The notes under the pieces: model-generated
Told to the model about the DNA's origin: nothing
Databases searched by the model: none
What the model saw: only the letters and a program-made list of their open reading frames with translations
Assembly: GCA_035653595.1 (NCBI GenBank)
Contig: DASRBO010000200.1
Span: forward strand, 1 to 29,339
DNA: 29,339 nucleotides
Direction of reading: 5' to 3'
From: DASRBO01 sp035653595
GTDB taxonomy: Bacteria; Actinomycetota; Acidimicrobiia; Acidimicrobiales; JAJPHE01
Position numbers and translations under genes: made by a program
Shown: positions 7,755-15,773 of the stretch, piece after piece
Layout of the letters: every line of letters begins with the position of its first letter
Numbering within the stretch: the stretch's first letter is position 1

Positions 7755-8516
7755 TCAGCGCCCCCGGAAGTCCGGCGGCCGACGCTCCAGTCGAGCGGAG
7801 ATCCCTTCGCTGGCATCGCCGCTCCCGCCGGCGGCGGCCACCAGGGCGTCCAGGTCCCCGTGGGGAAGCCCGTCGTGGCCTTCGCCCAGACGGACCAGTG
7901 TCGACTTGATCGCCCGCAGCGAGAGGGGGGCGTTGGCCGCCAGCCGCCTGGCCACCCGGTCTGACTGCGGGCCGAGCTCGTGGTCGGGGACCGCCATCAG
8001 GATCACGCCCAGCTCGGCCAGCCTTGTGGCGGGCACCGGATCCCCGAGCAGCAGCATCTGGCGGGCCAGGGCCGGTCCGGCGGCGTCGTAGAGGCGGGCG
8101 GCGAGGTACCAGCTGGGGGCCAGGCCGATCTGGGCCAGCGACATCCCGAAGCTCGCCCTGGTGGAGGCGATCACCAGGTCGCAGTTGAGGGCCAGCTCGT
8201 TGCCCCCGGCGATGGCGTCTCCCTGCACGACGGCCACCACCGGCAGGGGATAGGAGCGCAGCGCCTGCAGCAGGTGGTGGATGGGGCTCTCGCCGGCGGG
8301 GGCGGCCGAGGCCCGGCGCTCGGTCAGGTCCAGCCCGGCGCAGAAGACCGGACCGCTGGCCCGCAAGACGGTGGCTCGCTCGTGGGCTGGAGGCGCCTCA
8401 GCGAACACCGAGCTGAGCTGCTCGAGCATGGCCAGGGTGAGGGCGTTGCGCTTCTCCGGTCGGTTGAGGACCACCGTCCGGATCCCCTCAGCGCTGGAGA
8501 CCTCTACCTCGGCCAT
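7755..8516 (-). CDS. Enoyl-CoA hydratase/isomerase family (crotonase fold)
   Basis: A 253-residue crotonase-fold protein. The start NRPEKRNALT, the first oxyanion strand CAGLDL (59-64) and the second GDAIAGGNEL (99-108) are clear. The first catalytic Glu of true hydratases is kept (Glu107 in GGNELAL). The second is replaced by Leu127 in FGMSLAQIGL, and the GxGG loop that usually follows is PSWY. It may therefore be an isomerase, hydrolase or other crotonase activity rather than a classical hydratase. ATG 8516 is chosen over TTG 8531 because GGAGGG lies 5 nt before it. The gene follows the NUDIX gene by about 33 bp and abuts the next gene. Confidence 0.88.
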   Translation of the reverse strand: MAEVEVSSAEGIRTVVLNRPEKRNALTLAMLEQLSSVFAEAPPAHERATVLRASGPVFCAGLDLTERRASAAPAGESPIHHLLQALRSYPLPVVAVVQGDAIAGGNELALNCDLVIASTRASFGMSLAQIGLAPSWYLAARLYDAAGPALARQMLLLGDPVPATRLAELGVILMAVPDHELGPQSDRVARRLAANAPLSLRAIKSTLVRLGEGHDGLPHGDLDALVAAAGGSGDASEGISARLERRPPDFRGR

Positions 8517-8549
8517 CAGGCCCTCCGCCAACTGGTGCCGGCCCGGCTG

Positions 8550-9149
8550 TCATGAGGCATCGGGGACCTCCTCGGGTCGTAGCCCGGGAATCGCTGGCCG
8601 CTCGGCCAGTCGCCGGAGCCCGTCTACGAGCCCGTCGTCGGCGACTGCCATGGCCTCGTCGAGGCTGAACCATCGGACCTGCTGGCTCTCCCCGGCGGGA
8701 GGGTTGGGTTCCACCGGGGGGGCGAGCAGGAGGAAGCGCAGGTCGAGGTGCAGGTGACCGGCGGCCGCCGGATGCACGTCGAGATGGATCAGCTGCGGAC
8801 CGCCGGGCGGGTGCTCGGCGGCCAGCCCGGTCTCCTCCGCCGCCTCCCGACGGGCGGCCTCGGCGGGGGACTCACCGGGGTCGACGTGGCCGCCCGGCTG
8901 CAGCCATCCACCCAGCCGCTTGTGCCAGTGCAGCACCGTGCCCCGTGACCCGATGACCAGTGCCGAGCCGGTCACGTGGACAGGGTCGGCGTGGCGGTCG
9001 AAGGGGTCGGCCAAGCGGTCCAGCTCGGCCAGGAACCGGGTCCTGGAAGCCGCCTCCCGTCGGGTGCGGGGCTCGAAGGCCTCGACCGCCGCCCTGAGCC
9101 CGACGGTCTGACCGGTCCGGCTCCGATCCTCTCCCCGACCGTTAGCCAT
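8550..9149 (-). CDS. NUDIX hydrolase
   Basis: A 199-residue protein carrying a perfect Nudix box at residues 87-109 (GHVDPGE, then REAAEETGL, matching Gx5Ex7REUxEExGU). The box is preceded by VLHWHKRLGGWLQPGG, typical of the MutT-like group that acts on nucleoside diphosphate-linked compounds. About 55 residues precede the Nudix fold and may help dimerise. The C-terminal SLDEAMAVADDGLVDGL helix is also typical. The substrate may be a damaged nucleotide, NDP-sugar or CoA, but there is no clear CoA-type (UPF0035) motif. Its lead position in an acyl-CoA operon is notable. TAGGCT lies 9 nt before ATG 9149 with no Shine-Dalgarno sequence. Confidence 0.93.
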   Translation of the reverse strand: MANGRGEDRSRTGQTVGLRAAVEAFEPRTRREAASRTRFLAELDRLADPFDRHADPVHVTGSALVIGSRGTVLHWHKRLGGWLQPGGHVDPGESPAEAARREAAEETGLAAEHPPGGPQLIHLDVHPAAAGHLHLDLRFLLLAPPVEPNPPAGESQQVRWFSLDEAMAVADDGLVDGLRRLAERPAIPGLRPEEVPDAS

Positions 9150-9158
9150 CGGGCGGCC

Positions 9159-9164
9159 AGCCTA
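9159..9164 (-). promoter_or_regulatory. Candidate -10 element of the NUDIX-led operon
   Basis: TAGGCT (TAnnnT form) lies 9 nt before ATG 9149 on the minus strand. The same hexamer sits 7 nt before the start at 28610. It would give a leaderless or nearly leaderless mRNA. Confidence 0.4.
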
Positions 9165-9251
9165 CGGGGACCGATGCCCTGGTGGCGAAGGCGTCCGAAG
9201 GAAACGCCGGCGGGGCCACGGATGGAATTGCCAGTCCGCCGGCCGAGCCGC

Positions 9252-9257
9252 AATCAT
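9252..9257 (+). promoter_or_regulatory. Candidate leaderless -10 element for the DUF35 gene
   Basis: AATCAT (4 of 6 matches to TATAAT) ends 6 nt before GTG 9264, which supports that start. There is no Shine-Dalgarno sequence and no clear -35. Confidence 0.35.
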
Positions 9258-9263
9258 CCGCCC

Positions 9264-9668
9264 GTGCCATCCAAGCCCGTGCCTCAACCGTCGCCGGAGA
9301 CCCAGCCCTTCTGGGACGGGTGCGCCGCCGGGGTGCTCCGCCTGCAGCGCTGCCGCGCCTGCGACCAGTTCTACTTCCCGCCCCGGCCGTTCTGTCCCCG
9401 GTGCCTGTCCACCGACGTCGAGTGGAAGGACGTGAGCGGGCGGGCGACCCTGCACACCTATGTGATCAACCACCGCCCCGCCCCCGGCTTCGAGGCGGAC
9501 GCCCCCTACGCCATCGCCGTGGTCCAGCTGGACGAAGGTCCCCGGATGATGTCGAACATCGTCGGGGTCGAGAACACCCCGGAGAACCTGCCGCTCGACA
9601 TGGCCCTGCAGGTCACCTTCGAGAGCCGGGGCGACATGATGGTTCCCCTGTTCGAGCCGGCCCGATGA
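9264..9668 (+). CDS. DUF35 / OB-fold acyl-CoA-associated zinc ribbon protein
   Basis: A 134-residue protein. The opening PVPQPSPETQPFWDGCAAG is the standard DUF35 start. A rubredoxin-like zinc ribbon follows with Cys30, Cys33, Cys44 and Cys47 (CRAC...CPRC). The OB-fold begins at EWKDVSGRATLHTYVINHRP and ends with VTFESRGD. Family knowledge: DUF35 proteins partner with thiolase-fold enzymes, and the Ltp2/ChsH2-type complexes of steroid side-chain cleavage are the best-studied case. GTG 9264 is preferred to ATG 9222 because the family start fits. Its TGA overlaps the ATG of the downstream thiolase-like gene (ATGA, 9665-9668), consistent with a stoichiometric complex. Confidence 0.93.
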   Translation: MPSKPVPQPSPETQPFWDGCAAGVLRLQRCRACDQFYFPPRPFCPRCLSTDVEWKDVSGRATLHTYVINHRPAPGFEADAPYAIAVVQLDEGPRMMSNIVGVENTPENLPLDMALQVTFESRGDMMVPLFEPAR

Positions 9669-10822
9669 GCGTCCGTCATCAGGTCGCCATCGTCGGGGCC
9701 GCCGAGACCACCGAGCTCGGCACCATCCCCAACCTGTCCTCCATCGAGCTGCACGCCGATGCCGCCCGCAACGCCATCGCCGACTGCGGCATCTCCCTCG
9801 CCGACATCGACGGGGTGGCCTGCGCCGGGCAGAGCCCGGTGGCCGTGGCGCAGTACCTGGGCATAACCCCGCGCTACCTGGACGGGACCAGCGTGGGCGG
9901 ATGCTCCTTCATGCTGCACGTCCGCCACGCCGCCGCCGCCATCTCCGAGGGCATGTGCGACGCCGTGCTCATCACCCATGGCGAGTCGGGCCGGTCCCGC
10001 GTCGGCGTAGGCGGCTTCTTCGGCGGCGGAGGCTTCGGCGGGGCCACCCTGCAGGGCCAGTTCGAGGCCCCCTACGGTCCCACCGGACCGCCCACCATGT
10101 TCCCCATCGGGGTGGTCCGCTACATGAAGGAGTTCGGGCTCACCCACGAGCAGCTGGCCATGGTGGCGGTGGTGCAGCGGGAGTGGGCCGGGCACAACCC
10201 CAGGGCCATGATGAGGGACCCGATCACCGTTGACGACGTGCTCTCGTCCCGCATGATCGCCTACCCGATGCACCTGCTCGAGTGCTGCCTGGTCACCGAC
10301 GGCGGAGGGGCGCTGATCCTGACCCGGGCCGAACGGGCCAAGGACTTCCCCTCTCCGCCGGTATACATACTCGGCACCGGGGAGTCCTCGGAGACCCCGA
10401 TGATCTCCCAGATGGAGGACTTCACCACCTCCAAGGCCTTCCGGGTGTCGGGGCGCCAGGCCTTCGCCGAGGCGGGCATAACCCATGCCGACGTGGACCA
10501 CCTGATGATCTACGACGCCTTCGCCCATCTTCCGATCTACGGGCTGGAGGACCTCGGCTTCGTGGGCCGGGGCGAGGCGGGCGCCTTCATCGAGGAGGGC
10601 AACACCCGCCCGGGCGGGAAGCTGCCCCTCAATACCAACGGGGGCGGGCTGTCCTACACCCACACCGGCATGTACGGCATGTTCGCCCTGCAGGAGGCCG
10701 TCCGCCAGGTCCGCGGCACCGCCCCGGCCCAGGTCCCCGGCGTGCAGGTGAGCGTGGCCCACGGTGTCGGTGGCATGTTCGCCGCCGCCGGCACGGTGGT
10801 GATGACCAACCAGGCCGGCTGA
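9665..10822 (+). CDS. Thiolase-like (SCP-x / lipid-transfer type) enzyme
   Basis: A 385-residue thiolase-fold protein, translationally coupled to the DUF35 gene. N-terminal VAIVGAAETTELG and HADAARNAIADCGISLADID are typical. At the nucleophile region it reads DGTSVGGCSFMLHVRHAAAAI. Spacing to the following helix places Gly79 where the thiolase Cys normally lies, with Cys80 one residue off. His333 (YTHTG) is kept, but the second catalytic Cys is replaced by the VAHGVGG segment (His366). This pattern, together with the DUF35 partner, fits aldolase-type members (Ltp2-like) that cleave C-C bonds by retro-aldol chemistry instead of thiolysis. That assignment is inference from alignment by eye; the substrate is unknown. 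Confidence 0.88.
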   Translation: MSVRHQVAIVGAAETTELGTIPNLSSIELHADAARNAIADCGISLADIDGVACAGQSPVAVAQYLGITPRYLDGTSVGGCSFMLHVRHAAAAISEGMCDAVLITHGESGRSRVGVGGFFGGGGFGGATLQGQFEAPYGPTGPPTMFPIGVVRYMKEFGLTHEQLAMVAVVQREWAGHNPRAMMRDPITVDDVLSSRMIAYPMHLLECCLVTDGGGALILTRAERAKDFPSPPVYILGTGESSETPMISQMEDFTTSKAFRVSGRQAFAEAGITHADVDHLMIYDAFAHLPIYGLEDLGFVGRGEAGAFIEEGNTRPGGKLPLNTNGGGLSYTHTGMYGMFALQEAVRQVRGTAPAQVPGVQVSVAHGVGGMFAAAGTVVMTNQAG

Positions 10823-10831
10823 GCCCGCCCA

Positions 10832-10862
10832 GGGGCCCGGCGCCGGCCGGACGCCAGGCCCC
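10832..10862. terminator. Hairpin between convergent thiolase and ABC permease genes
   Basis: GGGGCC C GGCG pairs with CGCC A GGCCCC (6 + 4 bp with one mismatch and a 9 nt loop). It fills the short gap between the two stop codons and could act in both directions. No T-tract is present. Confidence 0.45.
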
Positions 10863-10865
10863 CGA

Positions 10866-12479
10866 TCACCGCGCCGTCGAAAGGACCGCCAGCAGGTCGA
10901 CCTCGCGGCCCTGACCCAGGGTGGCCGCCAGGCGGACCCCGACGATCCAGCCGGCGACTCCGATGGCCAGGCCAAGCAGCAGGGCCAGCGCCTGGGCGGG
11001 CGAACGGGCGGGAAGGACCAGGCTCAGGATCAGCACCGGGGAGGCGATCAGGGCCGAGCCGAACATCGTCCCCAGGGCGGCTCCGGCCGCCGCCGCCCCC
11101 TGGCCGGCCCCGGCGCCGCTGAACACCCCGCTGCGCCCCGCCGGGGGATAGGGGAACGGGGTCTTGACGCTGGCCCGGGCGCCCAGTCCGATGCTCACCC
11201 CGCCGGCGGCGGCGGCCAGGCCGGCGGCGGGCAGCAGTCCGATCCAGTTGTGGGAGAGCCACACCAGCAGGCCGAGCACGGGCAGGATCACCACCAGGCC
11301 CACCGTCATCCTCGCCATGGTGCGGGCGAACACCTCGGCGCGGAGCCGGGTTCCGGCCGCCACGTTGGTCCACCAGCTGGCGGCGTCGAAGCCGAACAGG
11401 TTGGTGCCGGCTGCTCCGAAGGCCAGCGCCGGCCATCCCGCCAGCAGCGGCAGGCGGGCGCTGCCGGTGTGCAGGGCCTGGAAGCTCAACAGGGGAGCGA
11501 AGGCGGCGGCGCTGCTGCCGAGCATGGTCGCCCGCACCCGCGGGTCGCGCCAGGCGTAGCGCAGCTCCTTGGCGGCGACGGCCTGCACCTGGGCGGGGAA
11601 GACCCTCAGCCAACCCGGCACCAGCTGGCGGTGCCGGTGCCCGGTCCCGCTGGCCACCATGGCGGTGGTGTTGGCCTTCTGGATGGCCAGCCACCACCAC
11701 CACACCAATGTGGCGGTGAGGGCCACGGTGGCGGCCGAGGCGGCCAGGGAGCGCAGCAGGTCACCGGCGCGGGCGGCGGCCAGGGCCTGGGCCGGCCAGC
11801 CGGGGGGGAGCCAGCGCAGCACCGAGGCGGTGGCCACAGCCACCCCTCGCCCCCACACCGCCACATGGGCGCCTGGCTCCACCCGGCTCACGAAGGCCCG
11901 GTTGGCCAGCTGGATGCCGGCGTTGACGGCCAGGGCGACGAGGGGGACGGCGAACAGCGCCATGTCGCGCCAGGTCCGCCGGCCCCTCAGGGCCGACAGG
12001 GCGGTCGAGACCAGGCGGCTGGTCGTCAGGCACAGCGCCAGTGTCGCCAGCACCGCCACCAGGCTCAGCACGGCGCCGGCGCCGAGGGGGGCCGAGCCGG
12101 CGAGGAGGCCCACCAGCAACAGAACGGTGAACAGGCCACCGAAGCCGACGGGAGCGGCCAGCAGCAGCCCGGGCATGAGCTGGGCCGCCCGCAGGGGGAA
12201 CAGGGCGAGGCTGTCCATGTCGAGGGTGTTGTCCGAGGCGAGCGCCAGTACCGGGCCGAGGGCCCAGGACAACACCAGGAAGGTGAGCAGGGTTGCAGTG
12301 GAGTTCTCGGCGGCGGCGGGGCCCAGGCGGCGCAGGTAGAGCAGCAACGCCCCGGCCAGGCCGCCGAACCCCCCGGCGAACAGGAAGCCGGCCAGGACGG
12401 CCACCGAGCCGCGGGGACCCAGCGCCCTGATGCCCCCCCGCATGAGGGCCCACTTCAGTCGGACGAGGTGGCCAGCCAC
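10866..12479 (-). CDS. ABC-2 type transporter permease
   Basis: A 537-residue polytopic membrane protein. Many hydrophobic stretches are visible, for example LAGFLFAGGFGGLAGALLLY, PAAAFAPLLSFQ, LVVILPVLGLLVWL, ALIASPVLILSLVLP and LALLLGLAIGVAGWIVGVRL. That suggests about 12 transmembrane helices. The opening HLVRLKWALMRGG is typical of actinobacterial exporter permeases. GTG 12479 is chosen on that basis and overlaps the end of the ATPase gene by 25 bp, so the two are co-translated. Ser- and Gly-rich loops separate the halves. The cargo is unknown; the pairing with a single ATPase suggests an exporter of a lipid, drug or peptide. Confidence 0.85.
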   Translation of the reverse strand: MAGHLVRLKWALMRGGIRALGPRGSVAVLAGFLFAGGFGGLAGALLLYLRRLGPAAAENSTATLLTFLVLSWALGPVLALASDNTLDMDSLALFPLRAAQLMPGLLLAAPVGFGGLFTVLLLVGLLAGSAPLGAGAVLSLVAVLATLALCLTTSRLVSTALSALRGRRTWRDMALFAVPLVALAVNAGIQLANRAFVSRVEPGAHVAVWGRGVAVATASVLRWLPPGWPAQALAAARAGDLLRSLAASAATVALTATLVWWWWLAIQKANTTAMVASGTGHRHRQLVPGWLRVFPAQVQAVAAKELRYAWRDPRVRATMLGSSAAAFAPLLSFQALHTGSARLPLLAGWPALAFGAAGTNLFGFDAASWWTNVAAGTRLRAEVFARTMARMTVGLVVILPVLGLLVWLSHNWIGLLPAAGLAAAAGGVSIGLGARASVKTPFPYPPAGRSGVFSGAGAGQGAAAAGAALGTMFGSALIASPVLILSLVLPARSPAQALALLLGLAIGVAGWIVGVRLAATLGQGREVDLLAVLSTAR

Positions 12480-13273
12480 TCCAATCCCTGCGGTGCGTCG
12501 GGGCGGGCCCCGACCCGCTCGAAGAAGATCTCCTCCAACCGCCGGCCGCCCCTGACTTCGTCCGCCGGGCCGGCCGCCACCACCCGACCGGCGCTCATGA
12601 TGGCGACGTGGTCGCAGAGCCGCTCCACCGTCTCCATCACGTGGCTGCTGAACACCACCGTGCCGCCCCCCAGGGTGTACCGCTGCAGGACGGTCCGGAT
12701 CGTCCGGGTCGACACCGGGTCCACGGACTCGAACGGCTCATCGAGGAACAGCACCCTCGGGGCGTGGAGGAGAGCGCAGGCCAGGGCGATCTTCTTGCGC
12801 ATGCCCTGGCTGTAGTCGACCACCAGGGTGTGCCGGGCGCCGGCGAGATCCAGCACCTCGAGCAGCTCCTCGCTGCGGGCCCGGATCACCTCGGGGGGCA
12901 TCTGGCGCAGCAGGCCGTTGTAGGTGAGCAGCTCCGACCCGCTCAGCCGGTCGAAGAGCCGGAGGTCCTCGGTGAGCAGGCCCAGGAGGGCCTTGACGCC
13001 CACCGGGTCGGACCAGACGTCCTGACCGCATATGGAGGCCCGGCCGGCGTCGGGTCGGAGCAGGCCCGTCGTCATGCGCAGGGTGGTCGACTTGCCCGCC
13101 CCGTTCGGCCCCACCAGTCCGAAGAAGGCGCCGGCCGGCACCACCAGGCTGAGGTCGACCACCGCCGGCTTCCGGCCGAAGGACTTGCGCAGGCCCTCGA
13201 TGAGGACCGCAGGCGGCTCGGCCGGCGCCTTGGCAGCGGTGGTCACCTTCCGCCGGCGTTGCCCCTCGACCAC
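12455..13273 (-). CDS. ABC transporter ATP-binding protein
   Basis: A 272-residue ATPase with Walker A GPNGAGKST at about 55-63, signature YSQGMRKK in place of LSGGQ (seen in ABC-2 exporter ATPases), Walker B RVLFLDEP and the H-loop VVFSSHVME. It powers the permease encoded immediately downstream, with which it overlaps by 25 bp. The start is uncertain. GTG 13273 has TAGGGT seven nt upstream, consistent with a leaderless mRNA. GTG 13246 would also keep the whole ATPase domain. The C-terminal EEIFFERVG tail is typical of this group. Confidence 0.95.
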   Translation of the reverse strand: MVEGQRRRKVTTAAKAPAEPPAVLIEGLRKSFGRKPAVVDLSLVVPAGAFFGLVGPNGAGKSTTLRMTTGLLRPDAGRASICGQDVWSDPVGVKALLGLLTEDLRLFDRLSGSELLTYNGLLRQMPPEVIRARSEELLEVLDLAGARHTLVVDYSQGMRKKIALACALLHAPRVLFLDEPFESVDPVSTRTIRTVLQRYTLGGGTVVFSSHVMETVERLCDHVAIMSAGRVVAAGPADEVRGGRRLEEIFFERVGARPDAPQGLEWLATSSD

Positions 13274-13280
13274 GGGCCCG

Positions 13281-13286
13281 ACCCTA
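13281..13286 (-). promoter_or_regulatory. Candidate leaderless -10 element for the ABC exporter operon
   Basis: TAGGGT (TAnnnT) lies 7 nt before GTG 13273 on the minus strand, in the 124 bp gap after the M14 peptidase gene. It supports the longer ATPase start. Confidence 0.4.
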
Positions 13287-13397
13287 GTTCTGGTCGTCGT
13301 CCGGGCGACGGGTCCTGTAGTGACCGCCAGGCTCTCCGGCCCCGGACCGGCTCTCGAGGGTCCTGGCCCCGAATCGACGAGGGGCTGGGCCGCGAGC

Positions 13398-15107
13398 TCA
13401 CCGCCCCAGGGTCACCTCGGTCCGGACCACGCCGGCCCGCTGGTGCCAGGCCGACAGCGACACGGTCGTGCCCGCCGGGGCCCGCACCGTCCATTCGGCC
13501 AGGGCACGATCGAAGGTGGCGTCGGAGCCGGCGCCGAAGCCGCCGAGCATGCTGGTCTTGAGGACCCGTCCGGCCAGCTGTCCTAGCTCCCGTCGAGTGG
13601 GCACACCGACGACCTCGGCGCCGTTGGCCACGGCGGCCTCGGGCAGGGAGATGTCGGCTTCGATCGGCCGGACGACCTTGCGCTTGACGGCCTGCTCGGT
13701 CACCTGGGTGGGCAGGAACCCTGCGTTCTCCACGACCATACGGACTCGCCAGGTGTCCTCACCTATCGGCGCCGCCTCGGCGGAGCGCAGCCTCAGTTCT
13801 GGGGCGATGAGGACGTGCCAGATCGCCCAGTCGGCGTGCGGTGCCACCTCGGCCTCGAGGCGGCTGGGCGGCGGGTTGCGGAAGCAGTGGGCCGTGTTCC
13901 ATCCCCCCAGCTCCACCCGCCCCAGCTGGGGGTGGTCGAACGGATACCAGTCGACGAACCCCTCGCCCCCGAGCTCCTCGTCGCTCCATGCCAGCAGCTT
14001 GAAGTCGTCGTCGAGGGGATGCTCCCGCCACCACTCGATCGGGTGAGCGTCCTCGATGCCCGCCGCCCTCAGTGGGTTCCAGAACTCGGTCGTCCATGCA
14101 TGCACGCCGAGGTGGTCGTAGGCCCAGTCGTCGGCCACGCCGGTGATCGAGTCCTTGGGGTCGTAGCGGAAGCCGTGGTACACGGAGACCGCCGGGTACC
14201 CGGTCAGCTCCGTCGCCTTCCTCCCGATGAGCTGGAAGACGCGCAGGTCGAAGGTGTCCATGGCGTCGTCCGCCTTCGTCCCGTACGGGCGGAGGTGCAC
14301 GCCGGCGTAGGTGTGGTACTGGATGAAGGCGCCTATGTTGGGCCGGTCGACGATCGCCTGCACGACGGCGCGGATTTCGGGCTCCGAGGTCGGATACGGC
14401 CCCGCACCCCGTTGTTCGCCCTCCGTGCGCCACTCGACGGGGTAGTTGCGGTTCATGTCGAGACCGGCGAGCGGGGGAGCGCCCTTGATGGTCACTCCGT
14501 CCCAGCCTTGAATCTCGCCTTCGCTGAGCAGCCGGTAGTACGGGCCCGGGCCGGCCTCGATCGGATCGCGGGCCACCAGCAGCCGGGGATCGGCCGAGGA
14601 CGGCTTCCAGGTCCCGTTCGGATCCTCGATGCGCATGGTCAGGATGCGTCCGTCACCGTCGATGTCGGAGGCGATGAGCCCATCCTGCTGGTCGACACGG
14701 GGATAGGGACGGGCCGAGGAGCGCACATACCTGGGCCGCTCGGCCATGGCGAGCTCGGCGCCATCGGGTCCCATGCGGGGCACGATGTAGAAGGTGCGGG
14801 TGTCGACGGCCCGGGTCACGGTGGCGTCCTGGCCGTACTCGTCGAGGAGCTTGGCGATGAGGTACAGAGCAGCCAGGGACCCGGTGAGCTCGGTGGCGTG
14901 GATGTTGCCGTCGATCCAGATGGCGGGCTTCTCCAGCGGCGGCCCCGTCTCCTTGTTGGTGACCGTCGCCAGCCAGATGTCCCGCCCCTCGCTGGACTGC
15001 CCGATCGAGGACAGATCCATGAGCTCGGGCCGGCCGGCGGCGAGCCCCTCGAGGCGCTCGGTCAGCTCGGGAAAGCGCAGGAAGCGGTCGGTGGGGACGC
15101 TCGCCAT
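13398..15107 (-). CDS. M14 family zinc carboxypeptidase
   Basis: A 569-residue protein. The zinc ligands His70 and Glu73 sit in DGNIHATELTGS and the third, His265, in FIQYHTYAG. The substrate-binding Asn-Arg pair is in LDMNRNYP (Asn219, Arg220), and the catalytic Glu341 is in TTEFWNP. All key residues of an active M14 enzyme are therefore present. No convincing signal peptide is seen. After about residue 400 there is an additional C-terminal region of beta-rich character (VRMVVENAGFLPTQVTEQAV and a late ...GTTVSLSAWH segment), suggestive of a CARDB-like beta-sandwich. ATG 15107 has TAGCAT six nt upstream and no Shine-Dalgarno sequence. The substrate may be a peptide with a free C-terminus or a peptidoglycan fragment. 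Confidence 0.93.
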   Translation of the reverse strand: MASVPTDRFLRFPELTERLEGLAAGRPELMDLSSIGQSSEGRDIWLATVTNKETGPPLEKPAIWIDGNIHATELTGSLAALYLIAKLLDEYGQDATVTRAVDTRTFYIVPRMGPDGAELAMAERPRYVRSSARPYPRVDQQDGLIASDIDGDGRILTMRIEDPNGTWKPSSADPRLLVARDPIEAGPGPYYRLLSEGEIQGWDGVTIKGAPPLAGLDMNRNYPVEWRTEGEQRGAGPYPTSEPEIRAVVQAIVDRPNIGAFIQYHTYAGVHLRPYGTKADDAMDTFDLRVFQLIGRKATELTGYPAVSVYHGFRYDPKDSITGVADDWAYDHLGVHAWTTEFWNPLRAAGIEDAHPIEWWREHPLDDDFKLLAWSDEELGGEGFVDWYPFDHPQLGRVELGGWNTAHCFRNPPPSRLEAEVAPHADWAIWHVLIAPELRLRSAEAAPIGEDTWRVRMVVENAGFLPTQVTEQAVKRKVVRPIEADISLPEAAVANGAEVVGVPTRRELGQLAGRVLKTSMLGGFGAGSDATFDRALAEWTVRAPAGTTVSLSAWHQRAGVVRTEVTLGR

Positions 15108-15113
15108 GGCGGG

Positions 15114-15119
15114 ATGCTA
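15114..15119 (-). promoter_or_regulatory. Candidate leaderless -10 element for the M14 peptidase gene
   Basis: TAGCAT (TAnnnT, 4 of 6 to TATAAT) ends 6 nt before ATG 15107 on the minus strand. No ribosome binding site is visible. Confidence 0.45.
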
Positions 15120-15171
15120 ACGGCGGTCCGGCCGGAGGGCGCCCGATTCGGAACCCTCCCTGCTTACCGGC

Positions 15172-15702
15172 TCACTCCGCGGATACGAACTCGAGGACGT
15201 GGTCGAGAGAGGGGGAGTAGCCGTCGGAGGTGTCGAGGTCGATGGTCGGCACCGCCAGGGTAACCGGATCGAATTCCTCGTAGTAGGAGGCATGATCGAG
15301 GACCGACGTGTCGGCGTGGGCGGGACGCCTGGGCCGGTTCGCCACCCGCTGGCGGGCGACGGCGGCCTCCGTTCGACAGCGGATGATCCTGAGCCGGGCG
15401 AGATCCGCCAGCGGCTCGAGTTGAACCTTCCAAAGCTGGTGCTGGAAGGCCGCTTCGGCCACGACGCTCACCTCTCCTTCCACGAGGAGCCGGATGACCG
15501 CGAAGAACAGGTCGAAGGTCCGCCTGGTGAGCGGATCACCCGGCGCGGCCTCGAAGCCGGGGCCGAAAGCGTGGACCATCCCCTCCTTTATCTCGTCGCG
15601 GCACACAGCCGGGCAGCCGATGGCCCGGGCCAGGGCGTGGGCCAGGGTGGTCTTGCCCGAGCCGGGCGCGCCGCTCACGATGACGAGGGTGGGCTCGGCC
15701 AT
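15172..15702 (-). CDS. AAA-type P-loop kinase-like protein (second copy of the type)
   Basis: A 176-residue protein with Walker A GAPGSGKTT (11-19), a CRDEIKEGMVHAFG segment equivalent to the substrate-binding Asp motif, and VSVVAEAAFQHQLW. The R...R cluster RTEAAVARQRVANRP resembles a lid. It is the same broad family as the protein at 4211-4711, although the two share little beyond the core motifs. The ATG start (MAEPTLVIVSGAPG) is 6 nt after CAACAT, with no Shine-Dalgarno sequence. It is divergent from the unknown gene at 15787. The substrate is unknown; a small-molecule phosphotransferase role fits the fold. Confidence 0.85.
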   Translation of the reverse strand: MAEPTLVIVSGAPGSGKTTLAHALARAIGCPAVCRDEIKEGMVHAFGPGFEAAPGDPLTRRTFDLFFAVIRLLVEGEVSVVAEAAFQHQLWKVQLEPLADLARLRIIRCRTEAAVARQRVANRPRRPAHADTSVLDHASYYEEFDPVTLAVPTIDLDTSDGYSPSLDHVLEFVSAE

Positions 15703-15708
15703 GCGCCC

Positions 15709-15714
15709 ATGTTG
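15709..15714 (-). promoter_or_regulatory. Candidate -10 element shared in sequence with the murA start region
   Basis: CAACAT lies 6 nt before ATG 15702. It sits in the 10-mer GCCAACATGG (15707-15716, minus), which also occurs at exactly the same distance from the murA ATG (28515-28524). Confidence 0.35.
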
Positions 15715-15773
15715 GCCGATTGCAGCACCAACCCAAGGCCGAGCGAGTCGGTTCCGGTGGTGGGCCCTTCGCC

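Noticed and set aside
11250..12815. Long open frame on the plus strand (about 520 codons) opposite the ABC permease and ATPase
   Set aside because: It is composed of low-complexity Gly/Ala/Gln/His/Arg-rich sequence and is antisense to genes with clear motifs. Long empty frames are expected on the opposite strand in GC-rich DNA.
13815..15263. Long plus-strand frame opposite the M14 carboxypeptidase
   Set aside because: Antisense to a gene with all catalytic residues; no recognisable domain.
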